Assembly (NCBI RefSeq): GCF_000423445.1 | Contig: NZ_AUHZ01000016.1 | Location: forward strand, 1 to 61,611 | Direction of reading: 5' to 3' | Origin: Acidipropionibacterium thoenii DSM 20276 | Lineage (GTDB): Bacteria > Actinomycetota > Actinomycetes > Propionibacteriales > Propionibacteriaceae | Length of the DNA: 61,611 bases | In this document: positions 48,041-59,857 of the stretch, one piece after another | Position numbering within the stretch: the stretch's first letter is position 1 | How the letters are laid out: every line of letters starts with the position of its first letter | The notes under the pieces: generated by a model | What the model was told of the DNA's origin: nothing | The model's database searches: none | Seen by the model: only the letters and a program-made list of their open reading frames with translations | Position numbers and translations under genes: made by a program

Positions 48041-48200
48041 GCTTCCTCCTGTGGGTGATTGTCGTGGCAGCACCTGACAGGCAGGGCCACCGTGGATGGG
48101 CTCAGGACCACGCGAAGAGCTCGCAGCGCGGGCCGCTACGGGCCGATCGCGTGGTGATCGCCGGAATGGGTGGGGTCGCAAGGCGACCCCACCGGGCGCA

Positions 48201-50408
<2,208 letters not shown>

Positions 50409-51518
50409 TCAGTCGCTGGCAAGCGTCGCGGACACCGTAAGCTCCCTGCCGTCGCGCACCACCAGCAGGTTCACCGATTTCCCGACGGGAAGTCCCCTCA
50501 CATGCCCTACCAAGGACAATGCCGAGGTGGTTGCAACACCGTCGATGCTGATGATGTGGTCTCCGACCTGTAGACCTGACTTGTGGGCCGGGCTACCGAC
50601 AACCACCGAGGCGACCATGGCACTTCGGATCCGCTGCGTCCCCCGTGCTGCGATGCCGTCTGCCACGGAGATCCCCAGCTGGGCGTGATGGGCTCTGCGG
50701 TCACGGATGAGCTGCTGGGCCACCATGGACACCTCGTCGGACGGAATCGCGAACCCGATGCCGATACTGCCGCTGCCAGGCCCCAATGTTGCGATGGATG
50801 AGTTGATGCCGATCAGTTCGCCACAGCCATTGACAAGAGCACCACCCGAATTGCCCGGGTTGATCGGTGCTGAGGTCTGGATCGCGTTGGTCACTGTCGC
50901 GACGCTCGGCCCGGTACCCTGCTCGGAGGCAGCCACTGGACGGTTGAGGGCGCTGACGATGCCGGTGGTCACAGTCCCTGCCAGTCCCAGCGGGTTGCCC
51001 ACGGCCATCACCGGCTGCCCGGTGCGCACTTCGGCCGAAGTGGCAATCGGGATCGGGGTGAGCTTGGTGTCCTGCACCGTGAGCACGGCCAGATCAGTGA
51101 TCGGATCACGACCGGCGATGGTGACGGGCTGGACGCTGTTGTCGGACAGGGTGACCGACACGTCGCTATCAGTGGCATCACCCACCACATGGGCATTCGT
51201 GACGATGTGGTGCTCGTCAACTGCCACCCCCGAGCCCTCGCCCACCGGGTGGCCGCCGCTGGAGACCTCCACGGACACCACGGACGGGCTCACCTTCTCA
51301 GCAAGTGTCGTCCAGGACGGATCGTCGATGCTGCACGAGGTAACAGAGCTGTTACCCGAGGTCGGACTTGTGAGGGGGCTGTTGGACGCCACTGGTGCTG
51401 GCGTCTTCACGTCTTCGGGGTTCATCGGCGCGGTGGCACTACAGGAAGTGAGCGGAATCAGTGCGGTCATCGCAATGGCTGCTGCCACAGTGCGCGCGGG
51501 AAGGCTGTTTCTCATCAT
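50409..51518 (-). CDS. Lipoprotein trypsin-like serine protease with PDZ domain (HtrA/DegP-like)
   Basis: 369 residues from an ATG at 51518 (AGGAGT upstream; ATG 51515 also possible). Lipobox LTSC places it on the outer face of the membrane. S1C triad: His in TNAHVVGDA, Asp in TDLAVLTV, Ser in GNSGGAL. One C-terminal PDZ (VGSPAHKSGLQVGDHIISI). Likely degrades misfolded envelope proteins. Between dnaK and the HdeD gene, same strand. Confidence 0.92.
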   Translation of the reverse strand: MMRNSLPARTVAAAIAMTALIPLTSCSATAPMNPEDVKTPAPVASNSPLTSPTSGNSSVTSCSIDDPSWTTLAEKVSPSVVSVEVSSGGHPVGEGSGVAVDEHHIVTNAHVVGDATDSDVSVTLSDNSVQPVTIAGRDPITDLAVLTVQDTKLTPIPIATSAEVRTGQPVMAVGNPLGLAGTVTTGIVSALNRPVAASEQGTGPSVATVTNAIQTSAPINPGNSGGALVNGCGELIGINSSIATLGPGSGSIGIGFAIPSDEVSMVAQQLIRDRRAHHAQLGISVADGIAARGTQRIRSAMVASVVVGSPAHKSGLQVGDHIISIDGVATTSALSLVGHVRGLPVGKSVNLLVVRDGRELTVSATLASD

Positions 51519-51580
51519 GGCGAGACTCCTAAAAGAGACCGAGTTGTGGTTGGAAGGGTCGTAGGCGTTTGCCTGGTCGG

Positions 51581-52102
51581 TCAGCTGTTCTTGGCCGCAC
51601 GCCACACGGCGATGGCCGCTGCAACTTGGGACATGCCGAGAACCAGCAGCGACATGCCGGCCCAGAGCCCGATGGTGATGATCGCAGCGGCGTGGTTGAA
51701 GATGAACCAGATGCCTGCCAAGACCAGCAGAACGCCAGCCAGGACGTACAGCCAGCGACGCCGAGCAGTTTTCTCGGTCATCAGGCCCAAGCCACACATG
51801 ATGGTCCATAGGCCAACGGCGGCAGCGATGAACGACAAGGTGAGATCAGGCAGGAGGACGATGAGTAGGGCTAGTGCGACGCCCAGGGCCCCCACTCCGC
51901 CTCGCAGCCACCGCAGGACGCCGTAACAGCGCCATGCGCCGATCATCGCCGAAATTGACTCGACGAGCAGAAAGGCGCCGCAGAACATCACCAGGGATTG
52001 CAGGGTTAGCCCTGGCCACCAGATGAGCATGAAACCGAGCAGGATCAGCAGTGCTGCACCAAACAGCTCGATCAGGGCCAGTGTGCGAAAAGTCTTGGAC
52101 AT
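51581..52102 (-). CDS. HdeD family acid-resistance membrane protein (DUF308)
   Basis: 173 residues, six hydrophobic helices in three pairs, for example LLILLGFMLIWWPGLTLQSL and VGLWTIMCGLGLM. HdeD proteins contribute to acid and heat resistance and recur in transmissible stress loci. It starts with a good GGAGG-like site and lies 62 bases upstream of the protease gene, likely the same transcript. Confidence 0.9.
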   Translation of the reverse strand: MSKTFRTLALIELFGAALLILLGFMLIWWPGLTLQSLVMFCGAFLLVESISAMIGAWRCYGVLRWLRGGVGALGVALALLIVLLPDLTLSFIAAAVGLWTIMCGLGLMTEKTARRRWLYVLAGVLLVLAGIWFIFNHAAAIITIGLWAGMSLLVLGMSQVAAAIAVWRAAKNS

Positions 52103-52324
52103 GGAAAACCTCCGAGGGTCGCTCAGGACAGGGATCGCGACAAGAAGGCCCGCGCAAAGCAGGCCAACCGCCGATGATGGTCAGCGAGGCCCGGCACATG
52201 GCCATGAACCCCGCACGTCCCATTCCAGCCCTGACCACGGCCGATCACCATCGGTGCTAACACCCACAACGGACTGACCACACATGCACAAGCTGGGGAT
52301 AGCTGCCGTGCCGCTGTGTCCGGT

Positions 52325-52990
52325 TCAGGGCTCGATGAGTCCGACGCGGATGGCGTAGCGGGTCAGTTCGAGGCGATCCTTCATCCCGAGCTTCTCCAGC
52401 AAGTTGGCACGGTGCCGTTCGACGGTCTTGGGGCTGATGAACAGCATCTCGGCGATTTCTTTGCCGGAGTGGCCCTCGGCGATGAGCTTGAGGATCTCCT
52501 CTTCGCGGGGGGTCAGGAGCCGGTCGCCTTCGTTGGCTTGGCCGCGCTGGACGTACTCGCGGATGATGGTGGACATGGCACCTGGGTAGAGGAAAGGCTC
52601 GCCTCGCACGGCTGCGCGGCACGCGTTGAGCAGGTCCCGGTCTGCCATGGACTTGTGCACATAGCCGGCTGCACCGGCCTTGAGGGCCTCGAACAGGTAC
52701 TGCTCGTTGTCATGCATACTCAGGATCAGCATTTGGGTAGGCAGCTTGCGCTGGGACACTTCGCGAGCAACTTGCAGCCCGGTCATGCGGGGCATGGTGA
52801 TGTCGAGAATAGCGAGGTCGATGTCGCCGTGGTTGATGCGATCCAGTGCTTGGGCTCCATCAGCCGCTTCGGCTACGACGGTGAAGTCGGGTTGGGGGTC
52901 GAGCATCATTTTCACGCCTTGGCGCAGCAGAGTGTGGTCATCGGCCAGCAGCACGCGAGAGATTCGGGTTGTCGGCGTGTGCATGGTCAT
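52325..52990 (-). CDS. NarL/LuxR-type response regulator
   Basis: 221 residues. Receiver domain with phosphoacceptor Asp in DLAILDITMPRMTG and Lys in KAGAAGYVHKS; C-terminal LuxR HTH (LTPREEEILKLIAEGHSGKE, then IAEMLFISPKTVERHRANL). The ATG overlaps the kinase stop (ATGA), so the pair is coupled. Likely controls the stress island. Confidence 0.95.
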   Translation of the reverse strand: MTMHTPTTRISRVLLADDHTLLRQGVKMMLDPQPDFTVVAEAADGAQALDRINHGDIDLAILDITMPRMTGLQVAREVSQRKLPTQMLILSMHDNEQYLFEALKAGAAGYVHKSMADRDLLNACRAAVRGEPFLYPGAMSTIIREYVQRGQANEGDRLLTPREEEILKLIAEGHSGKEIAEMLFISPKTVERHRANLLEKLGMKDRLELTRYAIRVGLIEP

Positions 52991-53937
52991 TCCTTTGGGA
53001 GAGTGTCGAGGTTGATGCGCAGTTCGATGCGTGTGCCACCGTCGGGATTGTCGGCGACGTTCAAGTTTGCGTTGATGGATCGCGCGCGATCTCGCATGCC
53101 CGCCATGCCGGTGCCGGGTATAGCCTCACCAAGGCCCTTGCCGTTGTCTGTTACGACCAGTTGGACGAGGTTCTCCCGGTGGGTGAGAGACAGGGTCACC
53201 ACACTGGCACCGGAGTGTTTCGCACAGTTGGTCAGAGCTTCCTGAGCAACCCGGTAAACCACCAGCTGTGCAGCCCAGCCCAGGTCGGGGACGGGGTTGA
53301 TCTCGCGGCGCACGGCCATACCGGTGGCCTCGGCGTGAGCTGTGGCCAAAGACGTGAGCGCACTGACCAGGCCGATGTCGGCCAACACGCTGGGGCGCAG
53401 GTCGGCGGCCAGTCGCCTGACGGTTTGCAGGCTGGTCCGAACGGCATCCTGCGCCATGGCAATCTTCTGCTGGCTATGCGGGTCATCTTGAGCGGACTGC
53501 AACAAGAGCAGTGCGTAAGTGAGGGTCTGTCCGACGTCATCATGGAGCTCACGGGATAAGCGAGCACGCTCCAACTCCTGACCCTCGATCAGAGCCGAAA
53601 CCGTCGCACGACGTTGCGCGCGCAGGCGTTCGACGAGGGCATTGTGGGCCGCCACGATGCCGTCCAGCTCGGGCAGATCGGGCGCCGTCTCGATGCGGCG
53701 TGCCGCATCGAGGTTTGTCGTGGCCTCAATGTCTTGGGCGACGCGGATGAGTGGGGATAGCCCATGCTTGATGATGGGCCAACTGATGAGGGACAAGACA
53801 ATCACTCCAGTGATGACCCAGGCGATCTGCCCGGGAGTGGGTGGATAACTTATCGTGATCGGGGAAGCGATCAGGATAGTGGTCATCACTACGAAGGCAC
53901 CCACGACCATGGCCCAGATACGTCTCTGTAAACTCAC
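52987..53937 (-). CDS. NarX-type sensor histidine kinase (HisKA_3)
   Basis: 316 residues. Two N-terminal helices flank a short outside loop (SPITISYPPTPG), a HAMP-like linker follows, then HisKA_3 with phosphoacceptor His in LSRELHDDVGQT and HATPase_c motifs NGKGLGEAIPGTGMAGM. Pairs with the overlapping response regulator. The tiny sensory loop suggests membrane-state or redox sensing rather than a large ligand. Confidence 0.94.
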   Translation of the reverse strand: MSLQRRIWAMVVGAFVVMTTILIASPITISYPPTPGQIAWVITGVIVLSLISWPIIKHGLSPLIRVAQDIEATTNLDAARRIETAPDLPELDGIVAAHNALVERLRAQRRATVSALIEGQELERARLSRELHDDVGQTLTYALLLLQSAQDDPHSQQKIAMAQDAVRTSLQTVRRLAADLRPSVLADIGLVSALTSLATAHAEATGMAVRREINPVPDLGWAAQLVVYRVAQEALTNCAKHSGASVVTLSLTHRENLVQLVVTDNGKGLGEAIPGTGMAGMRDRARSINANLNVADNPDGGTRIELRINLDTLPKE

Positions 53938-54033
53938 CGAATGCCCCTCTCTAAGGGTGAGCCGCTTCCCGAGGCATCGCCACCTGCTCTGGGGACCTTG
54001 CCAAGCGCTGTATCGGGAGTCTGTTCGGTCAGT

Positions 54034-54801
54034 CTATCGGGTAGCGGATCCGTCAGCCTGACCTACTTCGACGGTGTTGGCCACCACCGCTACCGGCGAG
54101 GTGGACAACCGGAGCAACAGGCGGTTCTCAGAGCGCTCTCGTTCGACAGAGCGACTGGCGTGTTGGCTGCTCACGACAGTCAGGCTCGCTTCCGATGCCT
54201 TCGCGAGCAACGCGTCAGTCAGCTCGTGGGCTGAGACCTCCACATCAAAGGTCTCGGGGAGGTCGCTACCTAGGACCCGGGTGAGGACCTGCACGGTCTG
54301 GAGACGCGCCCGGTCGGGGCCTTGCCCCTTGTCGTCGACAATGACCTTCAGCCGGGCCCCGGTGCGCCCCGCGACGGATACGGCGAAACGAATGCTGGCA
54401 GGGCTTGGGCGCTCGGCGTCGAGGCCTAACACAAGAGGGCGCTCCAAGGTGTTCCAGGTGGTGGAGGGGAGCACCACCACCGGACCGGCAGCCTCCTGGA
54501 GCACGGCTTCGGCCGCGGCGTCCACAATCGGGAGGACGGGCGAGCCCTGACCACGGGACGCGACGACGACCATGGCCGCGGTGCGACTCGCCTGGACCAA
54601 TGCTGGGGCCAGCATTGATTCGACACACATCAATGTGCCGCTTTCGCCCAACATTTCCCGCACATCGGGCGCCAGCCCTTGGGTGTAAACAATGCCCAAG
54701 GGCCAGTGTCCGGCGCGAGCGATGTCCCGGGCCCACACGGCGGCGGCGATCGAGGTCGACGAACCGTCGACGCCGACCACGACGTGGTCTGTGAAGTCCA
54801 T
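54034..54801 (-). CDS. Tandem universal stress protein
   Basis: 255 residues with two USP folds: 1-135 (VVVGVDGSSTS, then ASRGQGSP) and 140-250 (LVLGLDAERPSPASIRFAVS, then SSQHASRSVERERS). The ATP-binding G-2X-G-9X-G pattern is partial. AGGAGG precedes the ATG at 54801. Upstream of the kinase gene on the same strand and divergent from clpB. Confidence 0.88.
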   Translation of the reverse strand: MDFTDHVVVGVDGSSTSIAAAVWARDIARAGHWPLGIVYTQGLAPDVREMLGESGTLMCVESMLAPALVQASRTAAMVVVASRGQGSPVLPIVDAAAEAVLQEAAGPVVVLPSTTWNTLERPLVLGLDAERPSPASIRFAVSVAGRTGARLKVIVDDKGQGPDRARLQTVQVLTRVLGSDLPETFDVEVSAHELTDALLAKASEASLTVVSSQHASRSVERERSENRLLLRLSTSPVAVVANTVEVGQADGSATR

Positions 54802-54926
54802 GGTGATTTCCTCCTGCGATTCCTCGTGCGATGCGAACGGATGGACGAGGTGAGGGTCAGCCTCTGTTCCTTCCTGGCCATACAGTCCTTCCTGTCCACG
54901 CAGCAAGGATCGCCGACGAGGACGGC

Positions 54927-54944
54927 CCAGATCCATAGATCTGG
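54927..54944. promoter_or_regulatory. Palindrome between divergent usp and clpB
   Basis: CCAGATC-CATA-GATCTGG is a perfect 7-bp inverted repeat within the 367-base divergent gap (54802-55168). It is a plausible operator for coordinated control of clpB and the usp-kinase-regulator transcript. No HAIR element was found in this gap. Confidence 0.4.
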
Positions 54945-55168
54945 TCGCACATGGGCGTCGTCCCCCACTGCAGTGAGGGCCAACCCCCAAATGCGGCCGA
55001 AGCGCTTGACCCGGAGCCGCACCGATGCCCACCATCGAAGTGCGTCAGGTTTTCCTGTTGGGTCTGCCGGTACAGCCGCTGACGGCCCGCCGAGAGCCCT
55101 GGCGCCACAGCCTCGCAGCGGCCCGCCCCGCGCGGGCGCATACCAGTCCCGATCCGAAGGAGAAGCAC

Positions 55169-57751
55169 ATGGACACCGAGAAGCTCACCACGATGAGCCG
55201 GGACGCGGTCTCGGCCGCCGTCCGCAACGCATTGGCGGCCGGCAATCCCTCGGTCGAGCCCGTTCACCTACTGCATGCCTTGCTGATGGTCCCCGAGAAC
55301 TCAGTGGGGCCACTACTGGAATCTGTTGGTGTCGACCCGGCCCAGATTGACCAGCGCGCCCAGGCTGCCATCAGCAAGCTGCCCTCCAGCCAAGGCAGCT
55401 CGGTAGCCCAACCGCAACTGTCCGGTTCCTTCGCGCGGGTACTCGCCGACGCGGAAATTCGCGCCGACAAGCTGGGCGACTCCTACGTCTCCACCGAGCA
55501 CCTGCTCATTGCGCTGACGTCCATCCCGTCTGAGGCACAGACGATGCTGGTCGGTGCAGGGGCGACCACAGAGAAACTGGAAGAAGCCTTCGCAGGCGCA
55601 CGGGGCGATCGCCGTGTCACCAGCCCCGAGGCCGAAGGCGGCGAGTCCGCCCTCAGCAAGTACTCCGTCGACCTCACCGAGCGCGCCCGCGAGGGCAAGC
55701 TGGATCCGGTGATCGGCCGCGACCAGGAGATCCGCCGCGTCGTGCAGGTCCTCGCCCGGCGCACCAAGAACAACCCAGTCCTCATTGGCGAGCCCGGCGT
55801 CGGCAAGACCGCCGTCGTCGAGGGCCTCGCGCAGCGCGTGATCGCCGGTGACGTGCCCGACTCGCTGAAGGGTCGTCGCGTCGTCAGCCTCGACCTCAGT
55901 TCCATGGTGGCCGGGGCCAAGTACCGCGGCGAATTCGAGGAACGACTCAAGGCCGTGCTGAAGGAGATCAAGGAGGCCGAAGGCAAGATCATAACCTTCA
56001 TCGACGAGCTGCACACGGTCGTCGGCGCTGGCGCGAGTGGTGAAGGTGCCATGGATGCGGGCAACATGCTCAAGCCGATGCTGGCCCGCGGCGAGTTGCG
56101 CATGATTGGCGCCACGACGCTGGATGAGTACCGCGAGCGCATCGAGAAGGACCCGGCGCTGGAGCGTCGCTTCCAGCAGGTGTATGTGGGCGAGCCATCG
56201 GTGGAGGACACCATCGCCATCCTGCGCGGTTTGCGCGAGCGCTATGAGGCGCATCACAAGGTGCGCATTACCGATGGCGCTCTCGTTGCTGCCGCGTCGC
56301 TGAGCAATCGCTACATCACCAACCGACAGTTGCCCGACAAGGCCATCGACTTGATCGATGAGGCTGCCAGCCGACTCCGCATGGAGATCGACTCCAGTCC
56401 TGAAGAGATTGATGCGCTGCGGCGACAAGTGGACCGGATGAAGATGGAGCAGTTCGCCATCAAGAAGGAGACCGACGCTGCCAGCAAGGCGCGCCTGGAA
56501 CGGCTGGAACAAGAACTGGCGGATTCTGAGGAGAAGTTGCGGCTCCTGGAGAGCCGCTGGGCTCAGGAGAAAGCCGGACTCAACCGAATCGGAGAGCTGA
56601 AGACCCAGATCGATCAGCTCCGGATCGAGGCAGAAAAGGCCCAGCGTGTCGGCGACCTGGCTGCAGCAGCCGAGATTGCTTACGGGCGGATTCCGGCGCT
56701 GGAACGCGAATTGGAGCAGGCCAAGCAGGAAGAGAACGAAGAGAAGGCCAGTCGCATGGTCGCCGACGAAGTGACCACAGAGGACATTGCTGAGGTGGTC
56801 AGCGCCTGGACCGGCATCCCTGTCGGCAAGATGCTCCAAGGCGAATCCGAGAAGCTCCTCCACATGGAGGAACACATCAGCAAGCGCCTCATCGGGCAGA
56901 AGCGAGCAGTCAAAGCCGTTGCCGATGCTGTCCGGCGCAGCCGCGCTGGCATCAGCGATCCGAACCGGCCCACCGGCAGCTTCCTTTTCCTCGGTCCCAC
57001 CGGCGTCGGCAAGACCGAACTGGCCAAGAGCTTGGCCGACTTCCTGTTCGACGACGAGACCGCGATGATCCGCATCGACATGTCGGAGTACTCCGAGAAG
57101 CACTCGGTCAGCCGCCTCGTCGGTGCCCCCCCGGGCTACGTCGGCTACGAAGAGGGAGGCCAGCTCACCGAAGCCGTACGGCGCCGCCCGTACAGCGTGG
57201 TGCTGCTCGACGAGGTAGAGAAGGCGCACCCCGACCTGTTCAACATCCTGTTGCAGGTGCTCGACGACGGCCGCCTGACCGACGGACAGGGCCGCACCGT
57301 CGACTTCCGTAACACGATCTTGATCATGACCTCGAACCTGGGCAGCCAGTTCCTCGCCGACACGAGTCTGGACACCAAGGCCAAGCATGAGGCCGTGATG
57401 GGCGTGGTACGGAGCGCCTTCCGCCCAGAATTCCTGAACCGGCTGGACGAAATCGTGATGTTCGACCCGCTGACCTTGGAGGACCTGACCCACATCGTCG
57501 ACACCAACCTCCGCAAGATCAACGCCCGCCTCGCGGAGCGCCGAATCGTGATCGACGTCACTGACCGGGGCAAGGAATGGCTCGCCCGCAACGGCTTCGA
57601 CCCCGTCTATGGCGCTCGACCGCTGCGCCGACTGGTGCAGTCCACCATCGAGGACCAGCTCGCCACAAAGCTCCTCGCCGGCGAGATCATCGATGGTGCT
57701 GTGGTCACGTTCGACGTCGATCCCGACACCGACCAGCTGCGCATCGACTGA
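55169..57751 (+). CDS. clpB: ClpB disaggregase
   Basis: 860 residues from ATG 55169 (GAAGGAG). N-terminal domain ~1-145, NBD1 with Walker [14 protein letters not shown] and Walker [14 protein letters not shown], coiled-coil M domain ~410-520, NBD2 with [13 protein letters not shown] and LLDEVEKAH. It rescues aggregated proteins with DnaK. The M domain identifies ClpB rather than ClpC. An antisense frame of 814 codons is spurious. Confidence 0.97.
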   Translation: MDTEKLTTMSRDAVSAAVRNALAAGNPSVEPVHLLHALLMVPENSVGPLLESVGVDPAQIDQRAQAAISKLPSSQGSSVAQPQLSGSFARVLADAEIRADKLGDSYVSTEHLLIALTSIPSEAQTMLVGAGATTEKLEEAFAGARGDRRVTSPEAEGGESALSKYSVDLTERAREGKLDPVIGRDQEIRRVVQVLARRTKNNPVLIGEPGVGKTAVVEGLAQRVIAGDVPDSLKGRRVVSLDLSSMVAGAKYRGEFEERLKAVLKEIKEAEGKIITFIDELHTVVGAGASGEGAMDAGNMLKPMLARGELRMIGATTLDEYRERIEKDPALERRFQQVYVGEPSVEDTIAILRGLRERYEAHHKVRITDGALVAAASLSNRYITNRQLPDKAIDLIDEAASRLRMEIDSSPEEIDALRRQVDRMKMEQFAIKKETDAASKARLERLEQELADSEEKLRLLESRWAQEKAGLNRIGELKTQIDQLRIEAEKAQRVGDLAAAAEIAYGRIPALERELEQAKQEENEEKASRMVADEVTTEDIAEVVSAWTGIPVGKMLQGESEKLLHMEEHISKRLIGQKRAVKAVADAVRRSRAGISDPNRPTGSFLFLGPTGVGKTELAKSLADFLFDDETAMIRIDMSEYSEKHSVSRLVGAPPGYVGYEEGGQLTEAVRRRPYSVVLLDEVEKAHPDLFNILLQVLDDGRLTDGQGRTVDFRNTILIMTSNLGSQFLADTSLDTKAKHEAVMGVVRSAFRPEFLNRLDEIVMFDPLTLEDLTHIVDTNLRKINARLAERRIVIDVTDRGKEWLARNGFDPVYGARPLRRLVQSTIEDQLATKLLAGEIIDGAVVTFDVDPDTDQLRID

Positions 57752-57760
57752 GCCCAAAAG

Positions 57761-57797
57761 CGAGGCCGGGGTCTCCTCACTTGGGACCCCGGCCTCG
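57761..57797 (+). terminator. clpB terminator
   Basis: CGAGGCCGGGGTC (57761-57773) pairs with GACCCCGGCCTCG (57785-57797), 11-base loop, ten bases after the clpB stop. It also separates clpB from the convergent small gene. Confidence 0.8.
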
Positions 57798-57819
57798 TGC
57801 TGTCCTGCTGCGTTGAGCC

Positions 57820-58284
57820 TCAGCCACCGGTGCTGTCGGCTGCAACCGCCCTCAGTGCCCGTCGCAGCTGATCGATGCAGATCACCCGCTCGCTAACAAA
57901 CAGTTCCCGGTCATCAGCCACCCGGCGGACGGTGACCTCCGTGCGCTGAATCTCCAAGATATGGGTGACTCCACGAGCCGCCAACTCCAAGTGTGAATCC
58001 CCGAACTCGCCAAGATCCACCGCTACCACCTGGTCTCGATGGGTCAGCACCAGACCCTGAATCGCACGCACCGCGCCCAATCCCGAGCCGCCGTCCAAGC
58101 TTCCATGGCCAGTCTTCGACAAGCTGAACCCCTCAAGACTCGCCGCCTCCTCCAGATAGGCCCGAGCCCGATCCCGGAAGTCCAGGGCATCACTGGCCAG
58201 CTCACGCATCTCATCTGATCCGTCGCAGGCAATCTCCTCCAGCTGCTGCGCGGACATCTCGTCCAACACCGCCTGAACCTCCAA
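57820..58284 (-). CDS. Hypothetical protein, probably 5'-truncated by the IS
   Basis: 154 residues if begun at the TTG at 58284. The frame is open a few codons upstream (…LKHLTEQRLEVQ) until it meets the IS end near 58304, suggesting the original N-terminus was lost. The N-terminal half is acidic and helical (DEMRELASDALDFRDRARAY); the second half is beta-rich (LVLTHRDQVVAVDLGEFGD). No family recognised. Convergent with clpB. Confidence 0.55.
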   Translation of the reverse strand: MEVQAVLDEMSAQQLEEIACDGSDEMRELASDALDFRDRARAYLEEAASLEGFSLSKTGHGSLDGGSGLGAVRAIQGLVLTHRDQVVAVDLGEFGDSHLELAARGVTHILEIQRTEVTVRRVADDRELFVSERVICIDQLRRALRAVAADSTGG

Positions 58285-58335
58285 GCGCTGCTCCGTGAGG
58301 TGTTTCAGCGTTAATGTCCGCTTCGGGCGTGCGGA

Positions 58336-59433
58336 TCAAACCACATCCGGGTCCTCTGGGTTGGGTTGATTCTTCCGTTGGTTCCGGTTGTAGGCAAGTC
58401 GTGCCTGGGCTGCTCGTGCGAGCCCGTCGCGGCGGGCCTGTCGGATGGCCTCGCCGCGGCCGTGGTGCTCGTCGTCCGGAGTCACGTAGCCCAGCGCGGA
58501 GTGCAACCTGGTGGTGTTGTACTCGGTCCGGGCGACGTCGAGCTCGGCACGCAGGACGGCCGGGTCGGTGATCTTCGTCAGGTGCGGCCACTCGGCCTTG
58601 ACGGTCCCGTTGAGGGACTCCACCCAGGCCTGGTCGGTCGGCGTCGAGGGCCGGCCGAAGTGCTGGGCGATGGCGTACATGGCCATGAACTTGCGTGTGT
58701 TCGCCGAGATCATCTGGGAACCGTTGTCGGAGACGGCGAGCAGGATCGGGGTGAGCGCGTCCTCCCCGTCCAGTTCCAGGTCCCGGCCCAGCGCCTCGGC
58801 CCGTTCCAGCGCCGGCTCCAGCAGCCCCTCGACCTCCAGGGCATGCTCGAACGCGAGCTGGACCTGGGTGTGGGTCTCCTCGGCGGAGACGACGGTGGTG
58901 ATCCACTTGCGGGAGACGAGGTCCTCGACGAACAGGGCACCAACGCCGGCGGCGACAAAGTGCGTCGTGTCGTAGATCCAGATCGACCCAGGGGTGTAGG
59001 AGGCCCAGTCCGGGAACGGGCGCCGCTGACCGCGTGGCGGCCGCGGTGGGTGACGAAACCGCAGGTCATGGTCGTTCAGGACGCGCCGCACCGTGGACGG
59101 GGCGGCCCAGAACAAGCCCTCGTAGGAGCCGCGGTGCGCCAGCCGGCGGTGGGAGAAGTCCTTCTCGCCGAAGGTCTCGAACGCGGACACGATCGCCTCG
59201 ACCTCGGCCGGCCTCAGCGCGTTGACGCTCGCGCCGGGACGAGCATCGACCAGCCCGGCGGCGGCGTCGGTCTCCCGACGGCGGGTCCACCGGCGGGCCC
59301 GGCGCACGTCCAGGCCGAGCACCGCGCACGCCTTCTCCACCGGCCAGCCACGATCGGTGGCATGCTCGACCAGGCCCAGCAGAGCGCCCTTCGTGGCGGC
59401 GTCGACCCGGGCCGGCACGGGTGCCGTGGGCAT
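58336..59433 (-). CDS. IS3-family transposase OrfB (DDE integrase)
   Basis: 365 residues. Catalytic residues: Asp in WIYDTTHFV, Asp in VSDNGSQMI, Glu in TDQAWVESLNG. The N-terminus has an HTH_21-like segment (GEKDFSHRRLAHRG). Its ATG overlaps the orfA stop (TGATG). The reading frame continues open upstream in the -1 frame, as required for an OrfAB fusion. Confidence 0.93.
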   Translation of the reverse strand: MPTAPVPARVDAATKGALLGLVEHATDRGWPVEKACAVLGLDVRRARRWTRRRETDAAAGLVDARPGASVNALRPAEVEAIVSAFETFGEKDFSHRRLAHRGSYEGLFWAAPSTVRRVLNDHDLRFRHPPRPPRGQRRPFPDWASYTPGSIWIYDTTHFVAAGVGALFVEDLVSRKWITTVVSAEETHTQVQLAFEHALEVEGLLEPALERAEALGRDLELDGEDALTPILLAVSDNGSQMISANTRKFMAMYAIAQHFGRPSTPTDQAWVESLNGTVKAEWPHLTKITDPAVLRAELDVARTEYNTTRLHSALGYVTPDDEHHGRGEAIRQARRDGLARAAQARLAYNRNQRKNQPNPEDPDVV

Positions 59434-59777
59434 CAGACCCGCCCCCCTTTTCCCTCGACGAGCGTCAGCTTCACCGCCAGCTCCTTCACCGCCTCCGAGA
59501 GCCGTGCGATCTCGGCGTTGGCCTCCTCCAGCTCGAAGTCCCGCTGGCTCTTGCCCGGCGAGCCGGGCCGGGAGGCGGCCAGCGCAGCCAGCGCACCGTC
59601 CTTGGCGACCTGCCGGACCCGGATGACCGTCGACCGGTCCACCCCGGCCTCGGTCGCGGCCTGGGCGATCGTGACCTCGCCACGGACCAGCCGCAACCAG
59701 ATCTCATACTTCGCCGACGGCGACAGGACCTTCTTCGGCCGCCGCTTCCTCGGTACCGAGGCATCGTTGCTGCTCAT
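59433..59777 (-). CDS. IS3-family transposase OrfA
   Basis: 114 residues from MSSNDASV. HTH near LVRGEVTIAQAATEAGVDRS and a C-terminal leucine-zipper-like coiled coil (LEEANAEIARLSEAVKELAV). A canonical heptamer G GGA AAA (59454-59448 on the minus strand), followed by a G6 run, lies seven codons before the stop: the -1 slip site producing OrfAB. Confidence 0.9.
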   Translation of the reverse strand: MSSNDASVPRKRRPKKVLSPSAKYEIWLRLVRGEVTIAQAATEAGVDRSTVIRVRQVAKDGALAALAASRPGSPGKSQRDFELEEANAEIARLSEAVKELAVKLTLVEGKGGRV

Positions 59778-59857
59778 CGTGCACCCTCCTGAAGGTGTCA
59801 CGAGGACCGTACCGATGTGGTCTGATCCAGCGCGTCAAACCGGACACGAACGCTCAA

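Larger units (their letters stand above)
58304..59857 (-). mobile_element. IS3-family insertion sequence
   Basis: About 1.55 kb. Imperfect terminal inverted repeats of some 45 bases at 58305-58350 and 59811-59856 share AGCGTT, TGTCCG, GGATCA and ACCACATC in the same order. Two genes, orfA and orfB, on the minus strand. No target duplication is visible at these ends. It truncates a methyltransferase gene on one side and probably a small gene on the other. Confidence 0.85.

Noticed and set aside
55313-57757. 814-codon open frame on the minus strand
   Set aside because: Antisense to clpB, whose domains are intact; composition is typical of shadow frames.
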